Notes: generated by a model from the sequence alone, not told the origin. Counted from the first letter of the stretch, positions 25,758 to 36,342 are shown. The stretch: DNA of 64,000 nucleotides from Desulfatiglans sp. (GCA_012513605.1 JAAZBV010000017.1:49834-113833); one strand, 5' to 3'. Translations and numbers: made by a program.

Positions 25758-26771
25758 ATGAAGGTTGAATGTTCATCATGCAAGGTGCAGTTTAATTTAC
25801 CTGATGAAAGACTGCCAAAGGGGAAAAAGATTGCCTTTCCCTGTCCGAGATGCAAGGGGATTATTGAACTGGATCTGAGTGCCCCGGATGAATCAGGCTC
25901 CGCCGGAACAGATGCCAGTCAGCAGGACTTTCTGAAGGGTGAGGCACTTAAGAAGAAGATATTGCGAAGTGTGAAAGATCTTCCCCCAATGCCCCAGACT
26001 GTTATCAAGGCAAGGGAGATCATGGCAGACCCCAACTCTGACTTTAAGTCACTGGCCAGGATATTTGAGACTGACCAGGCAATTGCTACAAAGGTGCTTA
26101 AACTTGCCAATTCACCCTATTACGGGCTTGGCGGCAGGGTATCCTCTATCCAGCATGCCTCTGTTGTCCTTGGCCAAAAGACCCTCGGGGAGTTGATTAC
26201 CATGGGCGGCACCGCAAGTCTTTTATCTAAAAGCCTGGAGGGGTACGGCCTTGATGCAGGGGCCTTATGGAAGCATTCACTTGCAGTTGCCTTTGGCGCC
26301 AAGATGCTAGCTGAGCTTAAACAGCCCGCGCTCGCAAATGATGCATTTACCGCAGGCCTGATACATGATGCAGGCAAGCTTATACTGGATAAATATATTG
26401 CCGAGCGGTGGCAGCTTATTGAGGCCTTTATGGGGGAAGAGGGGGCTACATTTCTTGATGCGGAAAAATCCATACTTGAACTGGATCACTCAGAGGCAGC
26501 CTTTGAGGTATGCGGGGCATGGAACATCCCAAAGGCACTCACGATTGCAATAAGATATCATCACAATCCGACAAAATCACATGATAATATGCTCGCCTAT
26601 ATCATTCATGTTGCAGATGCAATAGCAATGATGACAGGCCTGGGTATTGGCATTGACAGCACCTTTTATGTTATGGATGAAAAGGCCCTTGGATTTGTAG
26701 GCATTAACGAAGCTGATATTAACAGGATAATGGCGCAGATTATTGAATCGGTTAAAAAGATATCGGAATAA
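25758..26771 (+). CDS. Zinc-ribbon HDOD signalling protein
   Basis: A 337-residue protein. A small zinc ribbon (Cys5/Cys8 and Cys29/Cys32, the MJ0042/zinc-ribbon_5 type) is followed by an HDOD domain (~75-290): LPPMPQTVIKAREIM, ATKVLKLANSPYYGLGG, AGLIHDAGKLILDKYI, and AIRYHHNPTKS. HDOD proteins are signalling outputs in deltaproteobacteria; the exact chemistry is unknown. The start at 25758 has GGAG 7 nt upstream. A longer frame to 25692 has no ribosome site and begins inside the predicted leader. The HEAT-receiver gene follows. Confidence 0.88.
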   Translation: MKVECSSCKVQFNLPDERLPKGKKIAFPCPRCKGIIELDLSAPDESGSAGTDASQQDFLKGEALKKKILRSVKDLPPMPQTVIKAREIMADPNSDFKSLARIFETDQAIATKVLKLANSPYYGLGGRVSSIQHASVVLGQKTLGELITMGGTASLLSKSLEGYGLDAGALWKHSLAVAFGAKMLAELKQPALANDAFTAGLIHDAGKLILDKYIAERWQLIEAFMGEEGATFLDAEKSILELDHSEAAFEVCGAWNIPKALTIAIRYHHNPTKSHDNMLAYIIHVADAIAMMTGLGIGIDSTFYVMDEKALGFVGINEADINRIMAQIIESVKKISE

Positions 26772-26859
26772 ACCTTAATTGTGTTTTGTTACACACATGG
26801 ATATGAGCAAATGAGAGATGCACTGCAAATGGCTTTAATCAGGTTACAGGGATATTTTT

Positions 26860-28503
26860 ATGGGTAAGATTAACGAACAGCATCTTCTTGATGAAATCCG
26901 ATATGATATAGAGCATAAGGATATTATAAAGGCCAGACTTGTTCTTGCTGAGCTTGACAGTGTCGGGCTGGAAACACAGAAAAAGGCTCTATTTGAGGTC
27001 AGCCGCGCAGAAGATCAATTATGCATACCCCTGCTTGCCGGTGTTATTGGCAATAATATGGCCATTGTGGATACCTTTCCCCAGATAAAGGAGACAATGG
27101 TCTCAAAGATACTGGACAACCCTGATGTGCTTCTGGAGCTACTGTCCGGCAGGGGAGACACTATATCCAGGATGATACTTATTGAGACAGCCGGCGAGAT
27201 CCAGCTTAATAATGCAGCCGAGATTCTCCTCAATATACTTCAACAGGAGAATGATCCGATTCTAATAAGCGCTGCTGTTACATCCTTAGGCATGCTCGGG
27301 GAACCTTTGGCAGTGGAGGCCATAAGCGAGTTTCTTTACTCTAACTCAAGGGATCTTGTTATCTGTTCCGTAAATGCATTGGGGCAGATCGGAAACGGGG
27401 CCGCAGTAAACAAGCTTTATGACAGGCTTGGCGGGGAGACCGATCTTGACATGCTTATACTTGATACGATAGCAGGGCTGCAGATCAATGAGGCGTATGA
27501 AAGGCTTAATGATATATTGAGCTCGGAGTTTGTCCACCTGAGAACCGCTGCAAAGAAAAAGCTCGTTGAGATAGGCTCCATGAGCGTAAGGTATATGATT
27601 AAAAACCTTTCCCAGAAGGATAAGGACATTATAATCCATTCACTTAATGTGCTTGGAGACCTTGGGGACAGTTCAGCCATACCACCGATCAGGAAGCTTC
27701 TTTTTTCTCATCCTGATGACCCTAATGTTCGGTTTGCCGCTTACGAGGCGCTGGGCAGGCTTCCGCTTGATAAGGGTGCCTTTACTCTTGCTTCAGGCCT
27801 TGAGGACAAGGTGGATAATGTAAGGTCAGCAGCAGCAAGGGCCATAGAACGTAACTACAATACCGTACTCTCGGGCGGTATTAAAAATATGATCAGGTCA
27901 GGTGATGTGCATGCGCTCAATATCATAACGACGATAATTGATGCACAGTGTGAAAATATCTTCATAGACCTCATAGAGGACGATGCCTTTAAAAACCCTG
28001 CAATACAGTATCTGATAAAAAAGGCACACCCTGATGTAAAGGCCGGTTTCTACAGGCTTCTAAAGGATTCAGGGTATGATGAGCTGGCAGAGAAGATCGC
28101 CTCTGAAAAGGAAAAGAGGGCCAAGGGCAAGCTCAAGGTGTTTGCTGTGGATGATTCAAGAATGGTCCTTAATATATACAGATCTGTGCTCCATAACCTG
28201 GGGTGCGATTCGCTCCTGTTTGAGTTCCCGGCAAGGGCAATAGAATCAGTGAAAAAGGAAAAACCGGATATCATCCTGACAGACCTTAATATGCCTGATA
28301 TATCGGGTGTTGAGCTCACTAAAGAGATACGAAAAATCTTCAGCAGGGAGCGTATGCCTATAGTAATGGTTACAACCCAGGATGAAAGCAAGGATTATGA
28401 AGAGGCATACAAGGCTGGTATAAATGATATATTGAGAAAGCCCTTCACTGAAACCATGGTCAAAGATATCCTTAAAAAGATGACAGGGTACGTGAAGCAG
28501 TAA
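26860..28503 (+). CDS. HEAT-repeat protein with C-terminal receiver domain
   Basis: A 547-residue protein. About residues 60-380 form tandem HEAT/PBS-lyase-type helical repeats (for example AVTSLGMLGEPLAVEAI, SVNALGQIGNGAAVNKL, SLNVLGDLGDSSAIPPI). Residues ~425-547 are a CheY-like receiver with the acidic pair in VFAVDDS, Asp475 in IILTDLNMPD and Lys in ILRKPFT. This order, with the receiver last, would let phosphorylation change the binding properties of a helical scaffold. Partners are unknown. It lies 88 nt after the HDOD gene in the same direction and converges on the cyclase gene. Confidence 0.87.
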   Translation: MGKINEQHLLDEIRYDIEHKDIIKARLVLAELDSVGLETQKKALFEVSRAEDQLCIPLLAGVIGNNMAIVDTFPQIKETMVSKILDNPDVLLELLSGRGDTISRMILIETAGEIQLNNAAEILLNILQQENDPILISAAVTSLGMLGEPLAVEAISEFLYSNSRDLVICSVNALGQIGNGAAVNKLYDRLGGETDLDMLILDTIAGLQINEAYERLNDILSSEFVHLRTAAKKKLVEIGSMSVRYMIKNLSQKDKDIIIHSLNVLGDLGDSSAIPPIRKLLFSHPDDPNVRFAAYEALGRLPLDKGAFTLASGLEDKVDNVRSAAARAIERNYNTVLSGGIKNMIRSGDVHALNIITTIIDAQCENIFIDLIEDDAFKNPAIQYLIKKAHPDVKAGFYRLLKDSGYDELAEKIASEKEKRAKGKLKVFAVDDSRMVLNIYRSVLHNLGCDSLLFEFPARAIESVKKEKPDIILTDLNMPDISGVELTKEIRKIFSRERMPIVMVTTQDESKDYEEAYKAGINDILRKPFTETMVKDILKKMTGYVKQ

Positions 28504-28508
28504 TCTTC

Positions 28509-29471
28509 TCAACTTACCGGCCTTACCGGGACATACTGGATCTTGAACTGAACAGGGGTAACCTTTTTAAGTCCGATCCTTGTCAGGTAGGTATAGGAAC
28601 CCTTCAGGTCAAGGGTTATTTTTGATTCTTGCGCCTCATTGTGATATTCAAAATCCTTGAAAACGCGGTGTGTGCGATACCCCCTTACTGCCCTTTTTTT
28701 TACCATTTTAGGGTAGATCATGGCAACCTTGATCTCTGTCCCTGGTTTGGGCTCAATAGGCAGGTGTATGCTGAAATTGCCAAATCCTGCCATCTCCTGC
28801 ATCTTTAAGGTCTTGTATATTGTATGCCACTTTTCTTCGGACATGGGCGTTAAAAAGGCCTCTGATATCCTCACATAATCCTCAAGGTAAAAGATGCCAA
28901 AGGGCTTATCCTCTGAAATGCTGCGTATGTAGACATCCGTTTTTTTAAACGATGGCCTTAGTTCCTCGGGGATTATCTCATTCATGAAGTTCCCGTCTAT
29001 AACAATACCGCTTGGCCTTGCCATATCCATGAGGCGAGATGCCAGGTTTAAAAGATGCCCGGAGTAATCTATGATCTCATCACCAGCGTATAGGCAGCAG
29101 GCAGTGCCCCTTGCAATTCCGAATCCTATATTTTCAGGGGTTTTGAAATTGATCATGGGGTCACCTGCGCATATCTCGGGGAACTCTACCAGGCACTGGA
29201 GACAGCTGTTTATAACATAATTGGCCCTTTCCTTTAAGTTTGCCTCTGAATAAGGAAAGGTCATTAAAACACCGTCACCCTTTGTCTTGAAAAATCCGGC
29301 ATCCTTAAAGTAGTCATCTATGAGCCTCATATAAAATCTTTTGATGAACATGCCGATATCGGTGGATTCATGGTGTTTGCTGAAGGAGGAAAAACCGCGC
29401 ACATCCGCTACAACAGTGATTACGAATTCGGATCTTCCCTGTGCCTCTGCCAGCAGGTCTCTTAAGGCCAT
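28509..29471 (-). CDS. Class III adenylate cyclase-like protein
   Basis: A 320-residue cytoplasmic protein with a class III nucleotidyl cyclase domain (~15-190). Metal Asp23 is in VVADVRGFSSF. Asp66 is in KTKGDGVLMTF, with Lys62 at the adenine-selecting position. DYSGHLLNLASRLMDMA supplies the second base-selecting Asp and the transition-state Asn and Arg. With this residue set, cAMP production is likely. The ~130-residue C-terminal part is beta-rich and unassigned. It may be a regulatory domain. The 3' end meets the HEAT-receiver gene with 5 nt between. Confidence 0.87.
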   Translation of the reverse strand: MALRDLLAEAQGRSEFVITVVADVRGFSSFSKHHESTDIGMFIKRFYMRLIDDYFKDAGFFKTKGDGVLMTFPYSEANLKERANYVINSCLQCLVEFPEICAGDPMINFKTPENIGFGIARGTACCLYAGDEIIDYSGHLLNLASRLMDMARPSGIVIDGNFMNEIIPEELRPSFKKTDVYIRSISEDKPFGIFYLEDYVRISEAFLTPMSEEKWHTIYKTLKMQEMAGFGNFSIHLPIEPKPGTEIKVAMIYPKMVKKRAVRGYRTHRVFKDFEYHNEAQESKITLDLKGSYTYLTRIGLKKVTPVQFKIQYVPVRPVS

Positions 29472-29685
29472 CTATGCCCCCCTGGTTGATCTATAGATTA
29501 ATATCTTTCTGTCATTTTTATTTGAACAGGTCAAACTTTTTCATAATGATTCTTTTTATCGGGCCAGGGTCAAGTTGAGGCTTGATTTAAATCAGCCTAT
29601 TGTGTCATTATTAGATTTCAATCAGAAATAAAACCTTTTTTGATGGGCGCTGATTAAAATAATAATTTGCAATTAGGAGTAAATC

Positions 29686-31380
29686 ATGTCTGAAGAAATA
29701 TTAAAGACGCCTACAAATTTTATAAGGGAGGCGATAAAGGAAGATACTGAGAGTAACAGGTTTAATGGACGCGTCCACACACGCTTTCCTCCTGAGCCGA
29801 ACGGGTTTCTTCATATAGGGCACGCAAAGGGCATATGTATCAGCTACGGCCTGGCAGAGGAATTCGGTGGCAAGTACAACCTAAGGTTTGACGATACCAA
29901 CCCTGTTAAGGAAGAGGAGAGATATGTTGAGAGCCAGATGACAGACATACACTGGCTTGGTTTTGACTGGGGCGATAACCTCTTTTATGCATCCAATTAT
30001 TTTGATCAGCTTTACGAATGGGCCGTAAAACTTATTAAAGAGGGCAAGGCATATGTTGATGATCTCTCACCTGAAGAGATACGCAAATACAGGGGTACAC
30101 TTACTGAGCCCGGTAAAAACAGCCCTTATAGAGACCGCACGGTTGAAGAAAACCTTGATCTTTTTACACGAATGAGAAACGGGGAGTTCAAGGAGGGTGA
30201 ACGGGTGCTCAGGGCAAAGATAGATATGGCATCAGGCAATATCAATCTCCGTGACCCTGTAATGTACAGGATACTCTATTCAACCCATCACCGCACAGGC
30301 GACAAGTGGTGCATATACCCCATGTATGACTGGACACATGGCCAGTCCGATTCAATAGAGGGGATTACCCACTCCATATGCGACCTTAATTACGAAGATC
30401 ACAGGCCTCTTTATGACTGGTTCCTTGACCAGCTATCGATTTACCACCCGCGTCAGATCGAATATGCCAGGCTTAATCTGACTTATACGGTTCTGAGTAA
30501 ACGGTGGCTATTACAGCTAGTTAATGAGGGCTATGTAAGCGGGTGGGATGATCCCAGGATGCCAACCCTTTCGGGTTTGAGGCGAAGGGGTTACACAGCG
30601 CAGTCCATAAAGAATTTCTGCGAGCGGATAGGTGTGGCCAAGAGGGAGAGCATGATAGATATTGCCCTTCTTGAACACTGCATAAGGGAAGAACTTAATA
30701 AAAAGGCCCCCAGGGTGATGGGTGTTTTGCGTCCGTTAAAGGTTATAATTGATAATTATCCTGAAGATAAAACAGAGGAACTTGAGGCGGTCAATAACCC
30801 TGAAGATCCATCAATGGGTACAAGGAAGGTACCCTTTTCAAAGGTGCTCTATATTGAAAAAGAGGATTTTATGGAAGAACCTCCGAAAAAATATTTCAGG
30901 CTTGCTCCTGGACGGGAGGTAAGGCTGCGTTATGCCTATTTTATAACCTGCACCGGTGTTGTAAAAGACCCTGATACAGGGGAGGTCATTGAACTTCACT
31001 GCACCTATGACCCTGCTACAAAGGGAGGGGATGCCCCTGATGGAAGAAAGGTAAAGGCCACAATCCACTGGGTCTCTGCTGCACATGCTATAGAGGCAAG
31101 AGTAAGGCTCTATGACCACCTTTTTTCAAAAGAAAACCCAATGGATGTCCCTGAAGGTCATGATTTCAAGGAGTTTCTGAATCCGGCCAGCCTTGAGGAG
31201 CTTGCTCCGTGCAGGCTTGAACCCAGTCTTAAGGATGCTGAGGCAGGCGCAGGCTTTCAGTTTGAGAGGCTCGGCTATTTCTGTGTTGATAAGGATTCCA
31301 CACCTGAAAGGGTACTCTTTAACCGGACAGTCACCCTCAAGGATACCTGGGAAAAGGTTCAGAAGTCACAGAACATATGA
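29686..31380 (+). CDS. glnS: Glutaminyl-tRNA synthetase
   Basis: A 564-residue class I aminoacyl-tRNA synthetase that charges tRNA-Gln. HIGH motif is in [15 protein letters not shown] and the KMSKS counterpart reads [26 protein letters not shown] and the [18 protein letters not shown] block are the GlnRS-specific parts. The anticodon-binding barrels follow to the end. Many deltaproteobacteria use the Glu-tRNA-Gln amidation route, so direct GlnRS here is informative. AGGAG lies 8 nt upstream. VanZ-like and YihY-like genes follow closely. Confidence 0.97.
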   Translation: MSEEILKTPTNFIREAIKEDTESNRFNGRVHTRFPPEPNGFLHIGHAKGICISYGLAEEFGGKYNLRFDDTNPVKEEERYVESQMTDIHWLGFDWGDNLFYASNYFDQLYEWAVKLIKEGKAYVDDLSPEEIRKYRGTLTEPGKNSPYRDRTVEENLDLFTRMRNGEFKEGERVLRAKIDMASGNINLRDPVMYRILYSTHHRTGDKWCIYPMYDWTHGQSDSIEGITHSICDLNYEDHRPLYDWFLDQLSIYHPRQIEYARLNLTYTVLSKRWLLQLVNEGYVSGWDDPRMPTLSGLRRRGYTAQSIKNFCERIGVAKRESMIDIALLEHCIREELNKKAPRVMGVLRPLKVIIDNYPEDKTEELEAVNNPEDPSMGTRKVPFSKVLYIEKEDFMEEPPKKYFRLAPGREVRLRYAYFITCTGVVKDPDTGEVIELHCTYDPATKGGDAPDGRKVKATIHWVSAAHAIEARVRLYDHLFSKENPMDVPEGHDFKEFLNPASLEELAPCRLEPSLKDAEAGAGFQFERLGYFCVDKDSTPERVLFNRTVTLKDTWEKVQKSQNI

Positions 31381-31398
31381 TCGGATATTGATAATAAC

Positions 31399-31833
31399 AT
31401 GGGAAATAATAAAAGAGATAGAAGTACAGGTACATATGAGGCTATATCAGAAGAGAGGGTGTTGAGATACAGTAATCTGTGGCGTGCAATAGCATATCTC
31501 ATTATCATCTCTATTATAGTCCTTTCACTTATCCCGAACCCGGATGAGGTTACCCCCTTTTCCGCATCTGATAAGGTGCTGCATACAATAGCATATGCAG
31601 TATGCATGTTTTGGTTCGGGCTCTGTTACGGGCGTGACAAGCTTTATATTATAGGCTTAATCCTTATCGTACTCGGGATTGTGATCGAGATTATACAGGG
31701 GCAGACAGGTTACAGGGATATGAGCCTTTATGATATATTCGCCAATATTGCAGGGGTATTAATCGGGTTTTTGCTCTCTTTTTCAAGGCTTTCATGGACG
31801 CTTCATTATTTTGAAAAACTGCTTTTTCGATAA
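31399..31833 (+). CDS. VanZ-like membrane protein
   Basis: A 144-residue protein with four predicted membrane spans. It shows the VanZ pattern: IVLSLIPNPDE at the end of span 1, then DKVLHTIAYAVCMFWFG, IEIIQGQTGYRDMSLYDIFANIAGVLIGF with the conserved E/Q and DxxAN motif. VanZ-like proteins occur widely and their function outside glycopeptide tolerance is not known. It starts 18 nt after glnS. Confidence 0.85.
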   Translation: MGNNKRDRSTGTYEAISEERVLRYSNLWRAIAYLIIISIIVLSLIPNPDEVTPFSASDKVLHTIAYAVCMFWFGLCYGRDKLYIIGLILIVLGIVIEIIQGQTGYRDMSLYDIFANIAGVLIGFLLSFSRLSWTLHYFEKLLFR

Positions 31834-31845
31834 GGAGCAATGAAT

Positions 31846-33168
31846 ATGGGGTTTGCAGCTGTTATCAGGTTTTTGAAGGAGGATCTCTGGAGTTTACGGC
31901 CAAAGGATATCTCTTCCACAAAATTTTTTATTATCAGAACCTTAAAAATCATAGTGCTTGCCTATAAAGGGTTTAATGAGGACAGGTGCAGCTTAAGGGC
32001 AAAGGCCCTCACCTTTTATTCCATGATGTCTGTTGTCCCGCTACTTGCCCTTGCATTCGGTATCTCCAAGGGGTTTGGTATGCAGGAGGTGCTTGAAAAA
32101 GAGATCATTGAAAAAATGAAGGGGCAGGAGGAGGTTCTTAAATTCATCATAGGGTTTGCAGACAGGATGCTTGAGCAGGTAAAGGGTGGCATTATCGCTG
32201 GCATAGGTATTTTGTTTTTGTTGTATACTGTATTCAATCTCTTAAAAAACATAGAGGAATCATTCAATGATATATGGGGGGTGCCCCATTCAAGGTCATT
32301 CAGCCGCAGGCTCAGTGATTATCTCTCTGTCCTTTTTATAGCTCCAATCCTCTTTATCGTGAGCAGCAGCACTACAGTATTTATCAAGACTCAGGTAACT
32401 CTCATTACTGAAAAGATCACCCTGCTGGGGTCTATAAGCCCCCTGATCTTTTTTTCATTTAAAATAGTGCCCTTTTTTGTAATATGGCTCCTCCTTACAT
32501 TTCTCTATAGCTATATGCCCAATACAAGGGTGAGGTATAAATCAGGGGTGATTGGCGGGGTTGCAGCAGGTACCATGTATGGATTCTGGCAGGTTATTTA
32601 TATTTCTATGCAGATAGGGGCTGCAAAGTACGGGGCGATCTATGGCAGTTTTGCTGTTATACCACTCTTCATGATATGGCTCCAGGTAAGCTGGCTTATC
32701 GTGCTTTTTGGCGCGGAGATTGCCTTTGCTCACCAGAATGTAGATAAATATGAGATGGAGGCCATATCTGAGAATGTGAGCATTGCATTAAAAATGGTGC
32801 TGGCTATACGAATCGCCGGGATGTGTGTCCAGAATTTTGTAAAAGGTGAGAGCCCCTTATCAGGAAAACAGATATCCGATGCACTTGAGCTCCCTGTAAG
32901 GCTTACAAACAGGCTGCTGTCCGATCTGGTAGAGTGTAATGTGCTTTCCGAAACAAAGGGTAAGGATGAAAAGCTGACCTATTATCAGCCTGCAAGGGAC
33001 GTAGGGGGGCTTACAATCCATGATGTAATTGCGGCACTTGAAAGGCTTGGGGATAACAGCATCATCTATGCTGATTCTGATGAGCTGGAAAAGATTAAGG
33101 AGTATTACGCTGAGCTTGACAGTATCACCGCAAAGTCCGGAGCAAACATATTGCTTAAGGATATATGA
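31846..33168 (+). CDS. YihY/BrkB-family membrane protein
   Basis: A 440-residue inner-membrane protein with about six spans. The YihY family pattern is clear: CSLRAKALTFYSMMSVVPLLALAF, FNLLKNIEESFNDIWGV, YSYMPNTRVRYKSG, and the GAIYGSFAVIPLFMIWLQ block. The C-terminal ~130 residues are a soluble winged-helix-like region (PLSGKQISDALELPVRLTNR). YihY proteins have no proven function. The start was placed at the second ATG because GGAG is 8 nt upstream; an ATG at 31840 is 2 nt after GGAG. Confidence 0.88.
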   Translation: MGFAAVIRFLKEDLWSLRPKDISSTKFFIIRTLKIIVLAYKGFNEDRCSLRAKALTFYSMMSVVPLLALAFGISKGFGMQEVLEKEIIEKMKGQEEVLKFIIGFADRMLEQVKGGIIAGIGILFLLYTVFNLLKNIEESFNDIWGVPHSRSFSRRLSDYLSVLFIAPILFIVSSSTTVFIKTQVTLITEKITLLGSISPLIFFSFKIVPFFVIWLLLTFLYSYMPNTRVRYKSGVIGGVAAGTMYGFWQVIYISMQIGAAKYGAIYGSFAVIPLFMIWLQVSWLIVLFGAEIAFAHQNVDKYEMEAISENVSIALKMVLAIRIAGMCVQNFVKGESPLSGKQISDALELPVRLTNRLLSDLVECNVLSETKGKDEKLTYYQPARDVGGLTIHDVIAALERLGDNSIIYADSDELEKIKEYYAELDSITAKSGANILLKDI

Positions 33169-33356
33169 TATTTTTCAGGGTGCCCTGCTGTTAGATGGTG
33201 TTATGGCGGAAGCAGTCCACAATAAAATACTACTGCATAATCCCGGACAATTATGTTGACACAGAATGCTATCCTTAATAAATTAAGTTATCATTAAGCT
33301 AAACCATTTAAAATAATCTTTTTATGTGCAGCCATTATTAATAAGAGATAAAACCA

Positions 33357-34316
33357 ATGTTCAAAAAAATAATTGTACTTTGTCTTTTTATAGTTTTTTG
33401 CATCCCTGCCCATTCAAAATCCGATGAAACCTGTGATCGCGCCTGTCTTGAAAAATGGGTGGACAGATACCTTGTTGCCATGCGGGATCAGGATACAAAT
33501 CCTGATATGTTCGCGCCTGATCTGAAATTTACAGAAGACGGGGTGCGGTTGCCATTTGGAAATGAAGGGCTCTGGTACAGCATGAGCGGTATCGGCAATT
33601 ATAAATTCTATGTGCCTGATGTGGAGGCTCAGCAGGTGGCTTTCTTGGGTACTGTGCGTGAAAAGGGTGTGCGAGGAGGCGACGAATCTTTATCAGCCAT
33701 TGCCCTGCGTCTTAAGATAAGCAATAACCGCATCACTGAAATAGAGCAGATCGTGGTCAGGCCGGACAGCGTTAATAGCAGTAATAATGACTTTCCGCCA
33801 ACAGGCCCGGCTGTTGAGGCAATGGGGGCGCCACACCCGATTTTTAAAGAAACCATACCGGAAGATAAACGCATGAGCAGGAAAGAGCTTATAAAAACCG
33901 CAAACTATTATTTTACCGGGCTCGAAAATAACGATGGAAAGGGTTATTACCCATTTACAGATGACTGTGTCCGGTTTGAGAATGGGGTGGATGTACTCTT
34001 AAATACAAACAAGGAGACAGGTGAGAAGAGCCGCACTGCCTGTAAAAAGCAGTTTGAAGAGGGGGTAAAGGGTATAGTTACACGCATTCGCGACCGCCGT
34101 TTTGTGGCAGTGGACAGGGAAAAGGGTATAGTCTTTGCCTTTGGATTCTTTGATCATGATTTCATCCACTGGACGTGGCAGCTTGCAGAATTGTTCAAGA
34201 TAGAAAACGGCCAGATCCGCCGCATTGAGGCCATATTCCACAGGGCGCCATACGGAATGAATTCGGGCTGGAGCACCTTTGAGAAGGGCATTTCAAGTGA
34301 GATACAGGATAATTAA
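33357..34316 (+). CDS. Secreted protein with two NTF2/SnoaL-like repeats (tentative)
   Basis: A 319-residue exported protein with a signal peptide ending near IPAHSKS. Two similar halves are visible: LEKWVDRYLVAMRDQD...KFTEDGVRLPFG...IEQIV and LIKTANYYFTGLENND...CVRFENGVD...IRRIEAIFHR. Each resembles an NTF2-like cone fold, but I cannot identify catalytic residues. Cys in ETCDRACLE may form a disulfide. It sits 188 nt after the YihY gene and before a PAS-LuxR regulator. Confidence 0.65.
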   Translation: MFKKIIVLCLFIVFCIPAHSKSDETCDRACLEKWVDRYLVAMRDQDTNPDMFAPDLKFTEDGVRLPFGNEGLWYSMSGIGNYKFYVPDVEAQQVAFLGTVREKGVRGGDESLSAIALRLKISNNRITEIEQIVVRPDSVNSSNNDFPPTGPAVEAMGAPHPIFKETIPEDKRMSRKELIKTANYYFTGLENNDGKGYYPFTDDCVRFENGVDVLLNTNKETGEKSRTACKKQFEEGVKGIVTRIRDRRFVAVDREKGIVFAFGFFDHDFIHWTWQLAELFKIENGQIRRIEAIFHRAPYGMNSGWSTFEKGISSEIQDN

Positions 34317-34385
34317 ACTTCATTTATTCAAGATTGGTATTACTGTGTTGATTTGAAAAACTGAGAACTCTAATTTGGAGATACC

Positions 34386-36137
34386 ATGACAGAAAAACCA
34401 ACCTGTGAAGAATTGGAAAAGAGGGTCAGGGATTTAGAAGAGGAAGTTTTAAGGTGCAGACAAACGATTGAGGCCCTGACCGAGAAAGAGGCCAGGCTCA
34501 GCAAAATGGCCAACCAGGTCCCTGAGATGTTATTCCAGTTTGTGGCACACAGTGATGGTTCATTTTCAGTCCCCTACTTTAATGATCAGTTATACCAATA
34601 TACCGGTTATAAACCTGAAGAGCTCATGAAAAGCCCGGCTATTATGGGTAAGAGTATCCATTCGGACGACATCGAACTTGTAAGATCAAAAATTGAGGAG
34701 TCCCTGAAAACCCTGAATGAATTGTCATTGGATTGGAGGCTTATAGGCCCTGATAACGGGGTAAGATGGATTCAGTCAAAAGCAATACCTCAATTGATGG
34801 AAAATGGGGATGTACACTGGGACGGGATATCAGTTGATATCACCGAGCGAAAACTGGCAGAGGAGGCGGTTCGGGAGAGCCAGCGCAAGTACCATGCATT
34901 ATTTGATAAGATGCTTGATGGATGTTCACTTCATGAGATTATTTGTGATGAAAATGGCAAGCCTGTCAATTATCGTTTTATTGATGTAAACCCTGCCTTT
35001 AATAAATTAACAGGGTACAGGGACAAAGATATCATTGGTAAAACAGTACTGGAACTAATCCCAAACACAGACCCCTTTTTGATCGAGACCTTTGGCAAGG
35101 TTGCCCTGACAGGGGAGCCTGTCTCTTTCGAATATTATGCCAAAGATACAGGTCAACACCATGTGATTTCAGCTTATCAGCCGGAAGAAAGGCAATTTGC
35201 CACTATATTTCAGGATGTCACTGAACGAAAAAAGGTGCAGGAGGAGCTTGAACAGTCTCAGGAATATTTAAAAGCCATCATGAAAAATACAAGTGACTAT
35301 ATAGTTATCAGGGATAAGGATGGCTTTCCGGCGCTGTTTAATTCATCCGCTGAAAGGATAGCAAAAAAAGCACTTGGGATAGATTTAAATGCGACCATGA
35401 AACCTCATAAATTTTTAGCAGATAAAAAAGAGGTTGCCCTGTTGGATAACCTTCATAAAAGGGCATTAAATGGTGAAGAATTTAAAATAGAATATTCATA
35501 TCCTATTACCGACGATGATCTCAGACATTTTGAAATCACTTATAATCCTATACTGCAGGATGGCAAAGTCAACGGATTTATACAGGTTGCAAGGGACATA
35601 ACCGAACGCAGAAAAATGGAAGAGATACTTAAAAAATCACATGACGAATTAGAAAAGCGTGTAAAAGAGCGGACTAAAGAGCTGCGAAAATCCAATGAGG
35701 CCCTTCAGGAAAAAACCCTTGATCTGCAGGAGGTAAACACAGCGCTCAAGGTGCTCCTTGAAAGAAGGGATAAGGATAAAGAGGATATTGGGCAGAATGT
35801 TATTCTCAATGTTAAGGAGTTGATGGTTCCCTATATCACTAAGCTTAAAAAAGGGACCCTTACCGAACGTCAGCAAAGTTATCTGGAACTTTTAGAGACC
35901 GGCCTGCAGCAGATTATTTCTCCTTTTTCTCAGAGACTTTCCTCGAGATATTTGAGTATCACCCCTGGAGAAATGCAGGTGGCCAATCTTCTAAAGGAAG
36001 GGAAAACCTCCAAGGAGATAGCTGAAATCCTTAACTCAACAGAGAGGGCGGTTGTTGCGCACCGGTCGAATCTCAGAAAAAAACTGGGCCTTAAGAAAAA
36101 AAATAATCTTAGGACCTACCTGTTATCGCTTCAGTAA
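34386..36137 (+). CDS. PAS-sensor LuxR-type transcriptional regulator
   Basis: A 583-residue soluble one-component regulator. A short coiled coil (10-40) precedes three PAS domains (~45-155, ~165-280 and ~290-405), each closed by a DITERK-like or DVTERK motif. A coiled coil (~405-460) leads to a C-terminal LuxR/GerE helix-turn-helix (EMQVANLLKEGKTSKEIAEI, then AVVAHRSNLRKKLGL). There is no kinase or receiver domain, so signals sensed by PAS are passed directly to DNA. The flanking genes code for exported proteins, which may be its targets; this is inferred. Confidence 0.92.
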   Translation: MTEKPTCEELEKRVRDLEEEVLRCRQTIEALTEKEARLSKMANQVPEMLFQFVAHSDGSFSVPYFNDQLYQYTGYKPEELMKSPAIMGKSIHSDDIELVRSKIEESLKTLNELSLDWRLIGPDNGVRWIQSKAIPQLMENGDVHWDGISVDITERKLAEEAVRESQRKYHALFDKMLDGCSLHEIICDENGKPVNYRFIDVNPAFNKLTGYRDKDIIGKTVLELIPNTDPFLIETFGKVALTGEPVSFEYYAKDTGQHHVISAYQPEERQFATIFQDVTERKKVQEELEQSQEYLKAIMKNTSDYIVIRDKDGFPALFNSSAERIAKKALGIDLNATMKPHKFLADKKEVALLDNLHKRALNGEEFKIEYSYPITDDDLRHFEITYNPILQDGKVNGFIQVARDITERRKMEEILKKSHDELEKRVKERTKELRKSNEALQEKTLDLQEVNTALKVLLERRDKDKEDIGQNVILNVKELMVPYITKLKKGTLTERQQSYLELLETGLQQIISPFSQRLSSRYLSITPGEMQVANLLKEGKTSKEIAEILNSTERAVVAHRSNLRKKLGLKKKNNLRTYLLSLQ

Positions 36138-36342
36138 TCCCTATATTTTAAGTACAGTTTTTTACTGTAAATAATCTGTAAAAAAATTGATGTGTACAGA
36201 TGCGGTTTTCTGCATTAAAATAGCAGTAAATTCTGGCGCCTGATACAGCGATATATGTAATGGAGGCCGGTCGAGTTCTTCGGATGGGGTTTTTAAAGTG
36301 ATTTGGTAAAATCAAACCTGTTTGAAAAGGAGGAATATCAAA

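Noticed and set aside
36234..36249. Sigma-54 promoter candidate TGGCGCCTGATACAGC before the beta-barrel gene
   Set aside because: The -12 half does not fit the consensus, with GC at the wrong spacing.
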